Assembly: GCA_949152475.1 (NCBI GenBank)
Contig: OX424569.1
Coordinates: 31,107,950 to 31,171,949 of the forward strand
Direction: 5' to 3'
Source: Terebella lapidaria
Taxonomy: Eukaryota > Annelida > Polychaeta > Terebellida > Terebellidae
Length of the DNA: 64,000 nt
The notes under the pieces were generated by a model. The model was not told the DNA's origin, made no database searches, and saw only the letters and a program-made list of their open reading frames with translations. Shown here one piece after another: positions 13,311 to 27,400 of the stretch (its first letter is position 1; every line of letters begins with the position of its first letter). The position numbers and the translations under genes were made by a program.

Positions 13311-15466
13311 GCAAATCCTACCATTCGATATTTTTTTTAGCCGAATCGAGATCCTACAAATGCCATGGCAACTTATTACCTCACAATCATTTTATTCCTC
13401 GGCATAGACTCACAATATATCGTGTCTAGATATACCAAACGTGTGATAGACACTCCCAGGATAATTTGGCAGTCAGTGTCTACGGAAGTCCCGGATACGG
13501 TCACACAATACTACGACAACCTTCCTGGTTATGTCATAATTGTCCAACGTATTCACGAAAGCAAAGAACAGCACAGGTGGTTGTACGCACTTATGAAGGA
13601 TTGTCATTCCACTCATTCTGATTGGATATGACGCGTTGGATCCCATCGATTTCGGTTTGTTTGTGATCGTGCCTGCTGCATGAGCTTGGATAGGCGTGCA
13701 TATTTTATGCTCGTTGTGGGGATGATATTGCTCGGTGTACGAGATATAACGGGTAGACCATGGATGGAACTCCAAGCATAAACCAATCCGAGCGATGAAA
13801 ACCGATGTATGATATCGTATGACAACGCTTCCCCGAATGGTAAAACCGAAGAATATACATACATCTTATATACGTGTATGTCAAAGTTACACATGTATAG
13901 AAGTGCACATCAACCGTTGATCATCTGGATATGGTGAATCGAGCAGGCTGGATCCGCTACATGTGAAGGGAGCTGAGGGTGGTATGGTACAAATGGTAGG
14001 ACATTGTGCACAGTTTCGTGCAAATATAAGGACAACCGCATCATCACAGGCTAATGCCGCGCATTCTGACTGCTAATTGGCCTCCGCAGATGCTGACCGT
14101 CTATTCCGCTTCCGGGCAGCGCCGGTCACCCACAGAGTGGGTGGGAGGGGGATCGAGCTATTGACGCCGAGGCGCGGAGGGTGGGGTGGCTAGTGGGGGC
14201 GGAGTGGAGAAGGGATCAGTAGGGGTGCCGATTAAAGCGGTATCGGCGAGTCGTCCCGCATTCCGAGATCACCTGTTGGACAGACGGTCCCTCGCTTGAC
14301 ATTTTGATGTTTGATGATATCGAACAGAGAAGACAGAAGGCGTGATAATGGTTCCCAGTGAAAGGATAGCATGACGCGGGGACGCGCGGTATATGCGGAC
14401 AACAGTTGCGGTGACTTTGTGGTACATCTATAGGTGAGTTTGAGTTGATTGTGAGAATTTAATTGGGTTCGAAACATTATATCGATGGTTATATTGGTGT
14501 GTATGTGTGAACTAGGTATCACGAGTTATACATCTCAATATCTTACTGAAAGAAACATCGGTGACAACTTGACTCATTCAATATTCTTAAGTGTTGCAAT
14601 GTATAGCTTAATCGTTTCTAATTATAATTATTGACACATATATCGTCTGTCAACCAAGAATATCATTCGTGGCTTTCACGTACATGTACTCATTTTCTGT
14701 AAAATCTGCGACAGAAAGTGAAAAACTAGAAAACATTTCTATAAAAAAAACTATACAAGTAAGCACTGTTTAGGCCGATATGTTTAATGCTCGTTCCTAA
14801 ACAAAGGACCCGTTTATGAACGTGCGTCCCTCGCTGTCAGGTCCCATTCTATGAGATATGATAAGGGCGATATGTGACGCAGAATAAATGATTTATTTAC
14901 CGTAGAATAACCACAATTGTAATACAGGTGTACGTGAATCTATCTCTGGGTTGCCCAGGCCCGTATATATGTTCATTTGATAACTTAATGGGATTGAAAG
15001 CATTGAATATTTGACAATACAAATGTTCAGGATAACAGATACAAGTCTAGTGAAAACCAGAGCGGTGAACCTTGTTTGTAAATAATCAACTGAAATTGCA
15101 TTTATTTTAGATGCTTCTCCTGTAGATGGGTGTTTATTTGTGGACAAGTCTCTCTGTTTGTTCGTCTCCATGTCATATCGTAGATAAAAAGCGGAATTGT
15201 TTAATCTAATAACAGTGTATATTCAGACCTGAGTCATAGCATTTCATTTCATTCAATTTTAGATTGTTCTGTCAATAGTATACACATTTCTCTATCGAGT
15301 TTATTTTAGAAGTCTACCGCATAATGACAATGGAGACTAAGTTGATGAGCTCTAGCGGAAATACATAACGAGAGATTTCTGGTTCTAGTTATCGATCAGA
15401 CATTAAGGTGGCACCAGTACTTCAATTATGTGGCAATAATTAAATGCTATTACATCGACAGTCGAA
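13311..15466 (+). promoter_or_regulatory. Cyclase upstream region with GC-rich candidate promoter
   Basis: No gene is recognised here. A GC-rich patch at about 14090-14230 contains an inverted CCAAT box (CTAATTGGCC) and a GC box (GGGGGCGGAG), unlike the AT-rich surroundings. A good splice donor (ATAGGTGAGTTT) follows at about 14431, and a usable acceptor (ATCGACAG) lies just before the cyclase ATG. A non-coding first exon spliced to 15462 is therefore plausible. This is inferred from motif positions only. Confidence 0.35.
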
Positions 15467-18400
15467 ATGGGACTAGAGAAGACAGCCGTGCATAATATGG
15501 AGGCCGGGCACGACACACCACAAGGAACGATGACGTCATCGAAGCCCGTGCCCACTACACAGGAGTCGCTCTGTTCACGGATTTGCTGCGTGTTTCGGAA
15601 CAACGAACAACGTCGCCTCTTCGCATTCTACTCGCGACGAACGCGCCACGAATCGCCTAAGGCACTCGTCTATCTCAGCTTGCTGACGTCACTGCATTAC
15701 ATCATATCCGCCGCTATTTCATACAATACGAAACTATTGCCGATTGTCGTGGTATCTGCAATTTTTGTTTTCTGTGACGTCATCGTTGTAATAGTGTACT
15801 CTCTCATGAGACCACGTGACCGCCTGGTACATATCGTGACATACTATGGATATGTCCTGTTTATGTTGCAAGTTGTATTGGCATTGTCCCTGGGAAATGT
15901 GCACTTTATATTAACCGATGGCCTGACATGGGCTCTATTCATGATTTACTCCATCTTCGTCCTGGTACCTATGCTTATGTACGAATGTGTTGTCATGGCA
16001 ACCGTTGGCGCCGTTTTACACCTGGTCGTTGCCGTGGTTGTCTCTTCACGTCACGAATCGGATGAACTCTACTTTTCCGGCCGAATGGTAAGATTTATCA
16101 CTTAATGACTAGTTAATTAATGGCATTCATAATTAGTTTCTCGCGACTATTGCTTCATGATAATAGTCCGTTTAGCCTTCCTAAGCGGCCTTACTTTCAC
16201 ATAACGTCATACTATTACCGAGAACACTAATTAACGTAATTAACACATTTTTTAATTAATCAATGTCTATACGCACATCACCATTAACCACAGGTGGTAT
16301 CGCAGATGTTGATGTACGTTGCCGCCTTTATCCTGGGGGTTGTAACCCATTACGGGGTAGATAGGGGGGTCCGTGTGTCCTTCATCGAGAGCAAGGCCTC
16401 CTTGTCAGTGAGCTTCCAGATACAAGAGAGCTCCAGGGAACAGGTCAGAAAATGTTGTCGTTGCTTTTTTTCCTTGCAAATAATGAAAGTCGAGTTCATG
16501 TATCAGTGGAACTCACTTTTTGGCCGTTGTTTTGTTTTCGGATCAATTTTTAAAAACAATTGAGATAGAATGCTGAATTATGGTGAAAAACTGCGGCTTG
16601 ATACCCAATTAAGACACAAAACATCCACTGATACATATGTATACTTGACTTGTGTGTAGTTGTCACAATTAGAAAAAAATGGGATTACTGTTAAATTTCG
16701 AATTGTATTAGCCATGTAGAAACCGAGTCGAGAAATAACAACAACTTGCTGTAGATATTGTGAATTTATACCGGCTATTAAGACACTGGTCACAAAGAAC
16801 TCGGTGTTGATAGCACGGCTATTTGATAATATGTATTTCGCCATGATTAGACAAGGACATCGAAAATGCATACATGTATATACGCCACGCTATCGTCAAT
16901 TGCTACGTCTTTACGAACGAAAATATCACGATCATTTTGCAGAGTCAGTGAGGCGTACTATAGACGCTAAATAAATGATTTCAGTCACTGTACTTATCTA
17001 CAATCGCGAGAGAATCATTGTCATCTCTTCAACTCGCGGATCTCTGTTATTGTTCACATTATTTCCATTGAAACGTGCATAATTAATTCATCTCGTAGCG
17101 TTCATCCTACATCTTTTTATGACTGTGGTGAATGCCTTTGTGCTATGGTCATCCCATCAGGAGCGGCTGTTGTTGTCGGTATTGCCAAAACACGTTGCGG
17201 ACGAGATGATACGAGATCTCGGAGAAGAGAAATCCGGACAATTCCGGAAAATTTATATGAACCGGCACGAAAACGTCAGGTGAGTTCGCCATGAGAGATT
17301 GCGTTCAATTCCACCAAATTATTAATTTTAAAATGGAAAATCGTAAAAAAACATCCAACAGCTTTGGGCAATACATGTAGTTGTGCATGCGAAGAGTCGT
17401 ATTAATTAAACAACTTTTTGTTTATTTAAATATGTATTTATTCAATTGAATATTTAATATCAAATATGAAATGTCAAATTTAAATACTCTTATCCCAGCA
17501 TACTGTTCGCCGATATTGTCGGTTTTACGGCGCTTTCTTCAATCGTGACGTCATCAGAACTTGTGCGCATTCTCAACGACCTGTTCGCAACATTCGACAA
17601 ACTAGCACTGGTTTGTGAAACTACATTGCTCCCCAATAAAAGACACGAAGATATATAAATTATTCCAGATATAACAGCAATTTTCAACACATGTATATAC
17701 GGTTATATTACCTCTTTAGTTTCACCACAAGTTTGATATTTTGATGTAGTCATTAAATATATATATTTTTATACTAAATTTTCGTAGGGTGGTTACCAAC
17801 ACAAATGTTATTCATAATCATGATAATACAGCAATGTCTAACATACTGTTATATCACCTCTTAAGCTTTCACCACAAGTTTGATATGTTGATGTAGTCAT
17901 TAAATATATATATTTTTTTATACCAAATTTTCGTAGGGTGGTTACCAACACAAATGTTTTTGTTCTCCTTCTACTCACAGAAGTTTCACCAGTTACGGAT
18001 CAAGATTCTAGGGGACTGTTACTACTGTATCAGCGGGTGTCCGGACATGCGGCGCGACCACGCTGTTCTCTGCATACACATGGGCTTGGCAATGGTCGAC
18101 GCTATAACGTGAGTGAAGTATTAAATATAGGGCTATTGCACGATATTGTGTGGTTGTGTCCACCGTTCAAATTCGTTTTAAAGAAACGATAAGAAGGCAA
18201 AATATGAACTTCTTAATTTCCTTGATTCAGACATTCCTAAGGTGTGTCATGTTTTTCCTCTTTTATTCAAGAATAATACCAGCATTTCCATATAATATAA
18301 ATTTTTCGGGATTCAATTCCAGCCGAAATTTGAGTATGAGTTTTTGCATATATAGTATTGGGTAATTGTGATATTCCGTGTGGCAATCGTGTACAACATT

Positions 18401-21400
18401 ATGTAACAAAAAATACTTGTTCATAGCCTTGAATATTTTTTTCAATGCATCAGGCAGTTGTTTTCATCTGTATGTCTCAGAGGTGTAAAGGAGAAAAACG
18501 TGTTAATGAGAAACCATAATTAATTAGTGTCATGTGCCACGGTGGCCACAGAATGAACTTCACCGCCCGAGTTTGGTTAATTTGGAATGACACCGCTACA
18601 CTAGACCATTGCGTCCTAATAATAACATGTATGCTATAGGCTACCCATTATGTGGCGATTATTTTACACGGTTCGGAAGACAACGATACAATATACCTGC
18701 CAGTATATTCCCATTACTTCACACCATAAGGCAAATTACCGGGCGTTTCCTGTATAGTATTACCGGCACCGCGTCCAAGACATGTTTATATTTCGGCGAA
18801 TGTGATTAATGAGGAAGTATCGCCTACCATATACTAGTATATTACTAGTTTCTCACTAGACAGAATATATGTTTACGCGGAGTATGTAATAATTAGTCGA
18901 GTCAACATCTTCGATTCCACAGTGTGATGACCATAGCGCTATATGAGGCAGGATATTAATTGAACGCATTCCATACCCGATACCCGATAGACGTGATTAA
19001 TGACTGTTTCCCGTTCTGTCAAGAACCTACAACATATACATTGCCGGTAGTAGCTCAGAGTACTGGGCATTTGGCGATTTAACAGAGGTATATGTGTCAT
19101 ATTGGGAAGACTTTAATGGATGGTTACATATTACAAATGCATTTATTACTTGGCGAAATCTTCGATTTTCGCCAAGTATGTTGGTCACTTGCGGATGTTT
19201 GTCTGTCTGTTTGTTTGTTTGTTTGTATGTTACCTCTCTAGCGGCCAGAGTTTTCGCTTGATTCTTCCCAAACTTCGTGTGCATATTCTCTAGGATGATG
19301 GCTCGCGACTGCACGTTTTCGGTGATTCTAGGTCAAAGGTCAAGGTCAAGGTCATGCAAAACGATGAAAACACATAAATGGCCATAAATCCGGTTCTAAT
19401 TGTGTTACAGACTTCATACCAAGTTCATATTGTAGATAAACTCGAGTTCTATCTTCTGTGACCTTGACCTTGACATTTGACCTTGATGTTGAGAAGTACT
19501 CCATGAGGTGAATGTCAAGGTCAAGTACGAAGGTCAGCGCACCATATCGAGTAGTATATCGTTGGAAAGGTCTTGAGCCCCTGATTCCAGTGATATCTCA
19601 TTTTTGGCGCTGCGACGTAAACTGACGTCACAATGACGTCACAAACGTCAAAAGTCTGAAATTTCAAAGGGCCATAACATCGTCAATAGTGTATGGAATT
19701 CCTTGAAATTTGATACGCATTTTGACAGCATTGATTTCTACGAACTGAAGTACAAAGGCCAAAGTTCAAGGTCAAGGTCATCGAAATCCCAGAAAAACAC
19801 GTTTCTGGTAATAACATCTGTTTGAATCGTCGTGGGCTCATGAAATTTGAACCATGTCATTCAGAAGAGGTATATCAATCAAACAAATATGTCAATTCCA
19901 TGATTGACCTCGAACTTTGTCTATAATATGACAAAACTCAATCAGAATCTTATGAGGATTCTGGATTTTACAGATATTTTTAATGTTTTCATTGCTCCAA
20001 TTTTCACAAATTTACTGAACATTCAATTCTAAAAGATTTCATGCAGTCATTTGCAGTGGTATTTCTAGTTTATTCTCCACTTTTCACATCTGGAATAAAT
20101 TGAAAACTCGCCGAGATATCAAAGTAGAAAGAGCAGTGGGGTGAATCTGATTCTCAATCCATTCACACAACAATAAGCTGTAGAAACGCTAACCCACTGT
20201 GGACATGTCCCTTTCTAAATATAGACACTCGGTCGCGTAGTAGTACAGTATATCATATATATATCCGAATGTGTCAAACTGGTATGATAAAGTCTAAAAC
20301 TCATGTCTAAATACAGTCTGGGTCAAGCGACAGGCCACTTTATATCAGAACTTTATTACTTGGCGAAATCTTCGATTTTCGCCAAGTATGTTGGTCACTT
20401 GCGGATGTTTGTCTGTTTGTTACTTGGCGAAATCTTCGATTTTCGCCAAGTATGTTGGTCACTCGCGGATGTTTGTTTGTTTGTATACTTGTATGTTTGT
20501 TTGTTTGTTTGTTACCTCTCTAGCGGCCACAGTTTTCACGCTAACATCCCGAAACTTTTTTGGTGGATAGGTATTCGGCGCTGATGCAAAACGTCAATTT
20601 TAAAAATGGGGCTGTATATCAAAAAGTATTTGTCGTACAGAAAAGCGGATTGCACCATTGGAAAGCTCGTTGAATTCTGGTTTAGGATGGTACTGTCTGA
20701 TACTTTTCCGCCATGATAGATTTTCCGCTATGGCGTAATAAACGTAATGCCTGCCGTACCAATTTTTCGACTTTTCAGCAAACATTGAAACATCCACAGT
20801 GCACTCAAATTTGAAGTTATTAGACTGTAATTATGGGAACCTATGTCGAATATTAATACCAAGCCATGTACAGAATTTAAACACGTTACATTCAACAACA
20901 ATGACGTCATGATGTCAAACGTCCATTTTCGAAATAGGATTGTATCTGGCTAAGTATTAATCCTTAATGAAATGGATTACACCATCGGAAGCCTCATTCA
21001 ATTATGCTTAAAGTAGGCCACGCATGTAGAAAAAGATTTCGACAAGTTTGGCCTTTAGGCCAATGGTATCTCGTTTATTTATTTATTTATTTATTCCAAA
21101 TAGATTCAACTTGCGATATTCATACATTAGCATTGTGCGGTCTCTGTTGGGACCAGATTCAGTTGTATTTGTCCTCTCTCTCACAAGGAAGAACAAACTA
21201 ATACACAAGCCAGTATGACCCTTCTCTGGTATCATTTATGTTTGAAGAAAGAAGGGAACGATCTTCAATTTCTTGCCAATTCCCCCTCCCCCCTGTGGCC
21301 CCTCCAAGAAAAATAAACAGACAAACAATTTTGAACATCTACATCCTAGCCTACTAGACTGACTGATGATGAGGTATGAAAGTATCAATCTATTACCACC

Positions 21401-24400
21401 AATGTAGCCAAATTTTGATGATTCCAATAACAAACGTAAACACATTTTGCAATAGAAACAAAGCTCAACCAAATAATTTATCAAAAGACACACTGGCGTC
21501 ATCAGGGGCAGACAGTGTGGTAAATGTAGCCGCCTCCATTGTACACCTGATGTAATTAGTATACAACTGCCCAACCACCTATGAAAATAATTTTAAAATC
21601 CGAAACTAACCCCATGGAATAGATATATGACAAGTACATAAGTACCTGATCACAAACCAAAAGGCTACTGAGTTGATGGTAAGGTTAAACGTGTACAAGA
21701 CTACTCCACTCCTGAAACTGATGACATCATCATATTATAAATACACAGACTAATATTCCACCCCCCCCCCCCCTCCCTCCTACTCTCTAGGTATGTCCGC
21801 GAGAAGACCAAATCGGGTGTGAACATGCGGGTGGGGATCCATACAGGAGCCGTACTCGGGGGCGTACTGGGGCAGGTGCGCTGGCAGTTCGACGTCTTCG
21901 GCAAGGAGGTCACCCTCGCCAACAAGATGGAAAGCGGAGGGATTCCTGGGTAATATAACTGAAGTGTCTACTTCAAATGTACATTTTACTATTTTTCCAT
22001 TTTATTTTTAATATATTTTTTTATTTTATATTCAATATATTTATTTTCATTCATTATATTTACTCATTCATTTTCATTCATTATATTTAAAAATACTGCT
22101 CAATAGTGGAGCTATATTATTATTATATCTTTTTATTTGTACGTTGAATATGATCACAATCATTTTTTATCAATTAAAAAAAACTCAATAATTGATACGT
22201 TGAAATACTAATTGAACCTAATAATTGTAATTGAAATTATAGTAGCAGCGAGGCGCTGAAATGCCGAAATACAGATGAATATGGTACATGTACGTATTAG
22301 TAAACATTTACGTTCTTCGAATATTTGCAGACGCGTTCATATATCGGAGGCTACGGTGGCATGCCTCAATGGGGAGTTTGAACTGGAGCCCGGCGAGGGG
22401 GAAACAAGAGAGGACGACATCAAAATGGCCGGGATCAAAACCTACCTGATCAAAACGGTCATCAAACAGGTAAACATGTCGTCATGACTTTCTGTGTCAT
22501 TGCTTTTTTGGGTATTTTAATATTTTTAAACATACTTTTATTTTGATACAGTATGTGACTACAATATATTACCGAATTGTTACTGTATTTTTATCTTTCT
22601 GGTTTCACGAGTGAATATTGATATATCTGATAATATATATTTGGAAATAATACAACAGTTATTGACTTTTTGCTGCATCATTGAGTTAGTTTCGAAACTT
22701 TTTTGGAGGGGGGGGGGGGTGCTGTTTTCAAGCAAACATGAAAACAACGATTAACGGAAAGGTCAAATGACATTGCACCAAACGTAGATCAATTATATGA
22801 TTATAAAAGAACCACGAAGGGAGTGTTACACATGACCAGTGAGTAATTATGGCCACAGGGAAGCCGAAAACACGATTACTTCCAATTCACAAAGGCATCA
22901 GCTGAAAACATTAACAACTATCAAATGACAGGGCTCAATACGCTAAAAGCAAGCTTTATGTGGCATTTATTTGCCATTGCATGGTCGCATTGTCCATTAT
23001 GGAAACAATAGACATATTCCCGGGCATGAGATCAATTAATGTTTACCACCCGTTTCCTTGGTGACGGCCGTATATACCATTATATACATATTGACTTGGT
23101 CGCCGGCTCATCCTGCATTGTAACCGAATGCGCTTCCTTGAACATTACTGTGTCTATGCACTGGCCGCAAAATGCCCAGGTAAATTCCACGATATTCGCC
23201 TCGTATGCACGTGGGAATCATATTTCACGATGGGGGCGAATAAACAATAGCGTTAATCTGCATGACAATACCTTCATTACCGGACCACACTGCGATCAGT
23301 TGAATAATAGTCCGGTGTTTGGGTACGGTATACATCATAGCAATATTGTATATAGTGAGAACCACATACTGCTTGTACCGGTCGAACAAGAATATAGCAA
23401 CATCATGGGGCATCTTTTACGTCTGCCTAAACTTATACAGTATACTAAACTAAACTCACAGGGGAAACGTTTTTCTGGAAGGGGAAATAGTTTTCTTCGC
23501 AGGGAAAACGTTTTCCTCGGGAGGGGGGGGGGGGGGATATTTTCTCCCATCAATTACATTATTATATTTTTCTGGGGCCCCCAAAGGATGTCTTAATGTC
23601 ATAAATAAAAAAATAATAATGTCACACATAAACCACCGCAGCATATGAGTATTTCGTTGGGAACTCAGCCCACAAAATTTCATTCTTTGTTTCAATTTCG
23701 CAAACCCGAGAGGGAACCAGATATCATACCATTTTCTCATCGAATCAAAACATCAAAATAAAAAGGGACAACGTTCTAGCCTGTTATATAACTTCGTATG
23801 CCACTCTTTTTTCCAGTATCCCGAAGGCACATTGGACTACAATGTGAAGCCAACGATTGTGGATGACCTTGATAGCAAGCAGGTAGTTTTTTTCCATGAA
23901 AATGTATGTAGCAATCCAGGTAGCAGTTCACAATGTGCCACAATGAAAAAAAAAATAATATCGTCATTCACCATAATTGTGAAGCGCTCTAAAAGTTGGA
24001 ATTAGGAATAAAACAGCTATATAAAAACAACCATTAGAATTATAGTTGACTTGGTGTATACCTTTTTAAACTCCGAACACATTGAATTATCTTGTATGCT
24101 CACAACTCTATTTCAGGAGTCGTCAATATCGGCATCTGAAGTCAACAATAACTCGAACTCTGCAAAGCTGAAGATAGCTCTGGTTGAAAGAGAATACAAC
24201 ACGTAAATAAAAAATTCCGCATTTACATAAAATACCTATTTTCCTATCTCACAAGCGTGAATGTATAGTGTAATTGCACCTTGTTTAATGAATGGAATTG
24301 TAACTACGAATAAATATCCATTTATTAAAAACAATCAATTATTGCGCAGAAAATGCTGACTTAGTTACTCGAGCGTTACTCAAATTTAACATCTATTTTG

Positions 24401-27400
24401 TATATCTTATCATGTACACTTTTCAAATTTCAGAAACATGTCGAAAAAAGTGTCGATTGTGACTCAACATTTCAAAGACAAAACCGTGGAATCTCGCTAC
24501 AGTGGCGACACCAAGAGGACAAGTAACTGGCGCAGTATTGTTGCTATGGCAACATCCACGTGGCTATGTCTATGTGCAACATCGGTAGCAAACGGCTTGT
24601 AAGTATAGAGTAACGACTCTTTTTAGACTCAATTTATTCTTTTTTTTTTAATTCATAATTGATGTTTTCTTCACTGTTTGTACGTTGTAGCACATTTGGT
24701 TACTAATTTTCACAAAATAATTTGCAAAAAAAATATTTTTCCCGTACCTTTCCAGTAACGTATGGGTATTCGGGTCCTATCTCGCTGGCTCAATTATACT
24801 TTCTGCAATTGGAATCATTTCTTACGTAGCCACGCAAACTGACCAGGAGGTATTCTACCGTAGCCTATATAAAATGTACTTGTAAAGGGCACGCTTTGAA
24901 TAAGAAATCACTCGATACTATACTCGATAAAATATAGATACTATTTCCTGACCTATTATATAGTACAATACAATACAATGCAATCGTTTATTTCCTACAA
25001 CGAATACGGATCAGTCGTTGATTAATGATATTCATCTAACAAAAGATGATATTCATCTAACAAAATTTATTTTATTGATATGCGTCCCAATTCCTCGTTC
25101 TCTGAAATCCATATACTCTGATCCCATCAGGAGCACACCTGCCTGGCAGTCCTAGGACGTCAGATCCTGTACAGCCGTGTGTTCCACATTATGTGGGTCG
25201 TGATGTGTTCCGCCATCCTGTTAGCTACCAGCTTCCTAGCGGCAGTGAGTAAAATGACGTTATGATATAGGTCTATTCGGTCATGATGACATTTCAATAG
25301 TTGAATGAAATACAATTTTACGACAGCGATGGTGTTTTTCAGTGGATGTAGGGTTTATCCCTAAATGAAATAAAATGTTACCGTTCACGTGACCGGTTTG
25401 GAACAATAAGAACAATGTTCACGATTTAAAATCATAACGTAATGAGCTAGAAGAGTTTGCAACAAAATTATCTGAAGAAAAATAATTATTTTTCGCTTAG
25501 CTTGGGTGCAGCACAGTTGTCAGCACGGAAGTGAACTCCCTACCGACGGACGTCAACATCTCTTTGGTAACCGTGTACTCAGCGCTATCGTCCGAACGCT
25601 GCCTGCATCCGCAGTTCTTCACGTGCGCATGCGTGTTGGCTCTGTTGGGTGTGACGTCACTATTTGACTCGGAGTATCTGGTGAAATGTGGGATTTGCCT
25701 CTCAGTAGGAGCGTGTTACTGCATCCTTCACTGGCTTCTGATGGCCAGGCACTTTGATCTGCACGACTTGCTGGTTTCTAACGACCATAGGTAATTCTTC
25801 GTCATCTCAATTTAACTTCCTAGGCTCAACTTATAGTTCTTCATTTCTGACCATAGGTGATTATTCGTCATTTCAATTTTATTTCCTCAGGTTAATTTCG
25901 TTCTTTATTTCTAATTCTAAATTTGAACAGTTTCAACTATTTTGAACAGTTTCAATTATAGAGCTTTACTCCCATGATAATGTATTTTCTACCAAGAAAT
26001 AAAACTAAAAATATAATGTGATTTATTCTGACATGCACTGAACGTTTAAGAATGAAAGAAAAACTGAGATGAAAGATATTAAGTGAATAATAATTATGAT
26101 AATGCCTATTAAAAATATCTGCTATGCAATATTGATTATACTGCTGTACAATATTCATCCAGTCATAACAACTATGCAGTGCAGTTCTATATCGATCACT
26201 TGCGAAAAGACATTCACCTGTATAAATGTAAACAGATTGGTATGAATAATGCATGTAGGAAATATAATTAGTATTGATTGTGTTTTTTCACTCGATCCAG
26301 CGACCACGAGATACCGTACAAACACACGGCCAGTGTATCTGTGATCTTCATAGCTATCGGGTGTGCCTTGATCAACCGACATGTGAGGGGAACACATACT
26401 ACTAGTCCAAAGAAAACATGATAGACCATTTTTGCAGAATAATTTTGTTTTCTCATACGTTTCATAAAATCTCGAGTGAGCAAGAGCAGTTTCATAATAG
26501 TAGGCCTATATTGTACAATGTGAATACATGAATCAATCTTGTAGGGAATTTTGTAGATTGAGTATATTATGCTCGGCATAACATTCCGAATATCACGTTT
26601 TCATATACTGTTTGAAATATTACCACTACAACAATGATATCACATGAAAATTAACGCAAACCAAGCTTCTCGCTCGAAAATGTCCTGAACTAGAATTCCT
26701 ATGAATTTTCAGCATGGTCGATTATCCCGGAAGTTGTTTCTCTACCGGAACGAGATTTTAGACATGCAGAATCAGGTGAAGAGTCTACGAGAGAAAAACG
26801 AGGCTCTGATCTATAACATACTTCCGGCCCACGTGGCCAAGGATTTTATCGGGGTCACGCGCAAAGATGAGGTTGGTGTTCCAGCTATGTGCAGTTTGTA
26901 CTGATACATGAAATGTCACACAGTGAAATAGCATGTACAAATGCCTGAATATATCAAGATTGTTGCTGGTAATATCATGTTTATGATTTGAGTAGTACGG
27001 ACTAATCGTCATTCAGGTGGTGTTCTGCTTTACATCGAAGTTAAAATTCAATGGGCATAGTTTACCATTCAACTTTCTTTTGTCACAGGTCTGCAGAAGA
27101 TTCAAAATAGTATACTCAAATATTCAGATTTCGTTCTGACATTATCTTCACCCGCTAGGAGCTGTACAGCCACGCGTACGACGCTGTTGGGGTGATGTTC
27201 GCTTCCTGCCCAAACTTCAACGATTTCTACACAGAGGATACGGTAAATAACAATGGTCTCGAGTGTATCCGGGTGCTGAATGAGATACTCTCCGACTATG
27301 ACGATCTGCTGAAAGAGCCGCGGTTTAGCAGCATCACCAAAATTAAGACTATAGGGCCCACGTACATGGCCGCTAGCGGAATGAGCGAAATAGTCGAGAG

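Noticed and set aside
13365..13631. 88-codon frame upstream of the cyclase with a hydrophobic start
   Set aside because: No homology or splice pattern; the apparent signal-peptide-like start is short and the rest is featureless.
23039..23596. 185-codon frame within the cyclase gene
   Set aside because: Lies in an intron, ends in a G-run repeat, and has no recognisable domain; the flanking exons join in phase without it.
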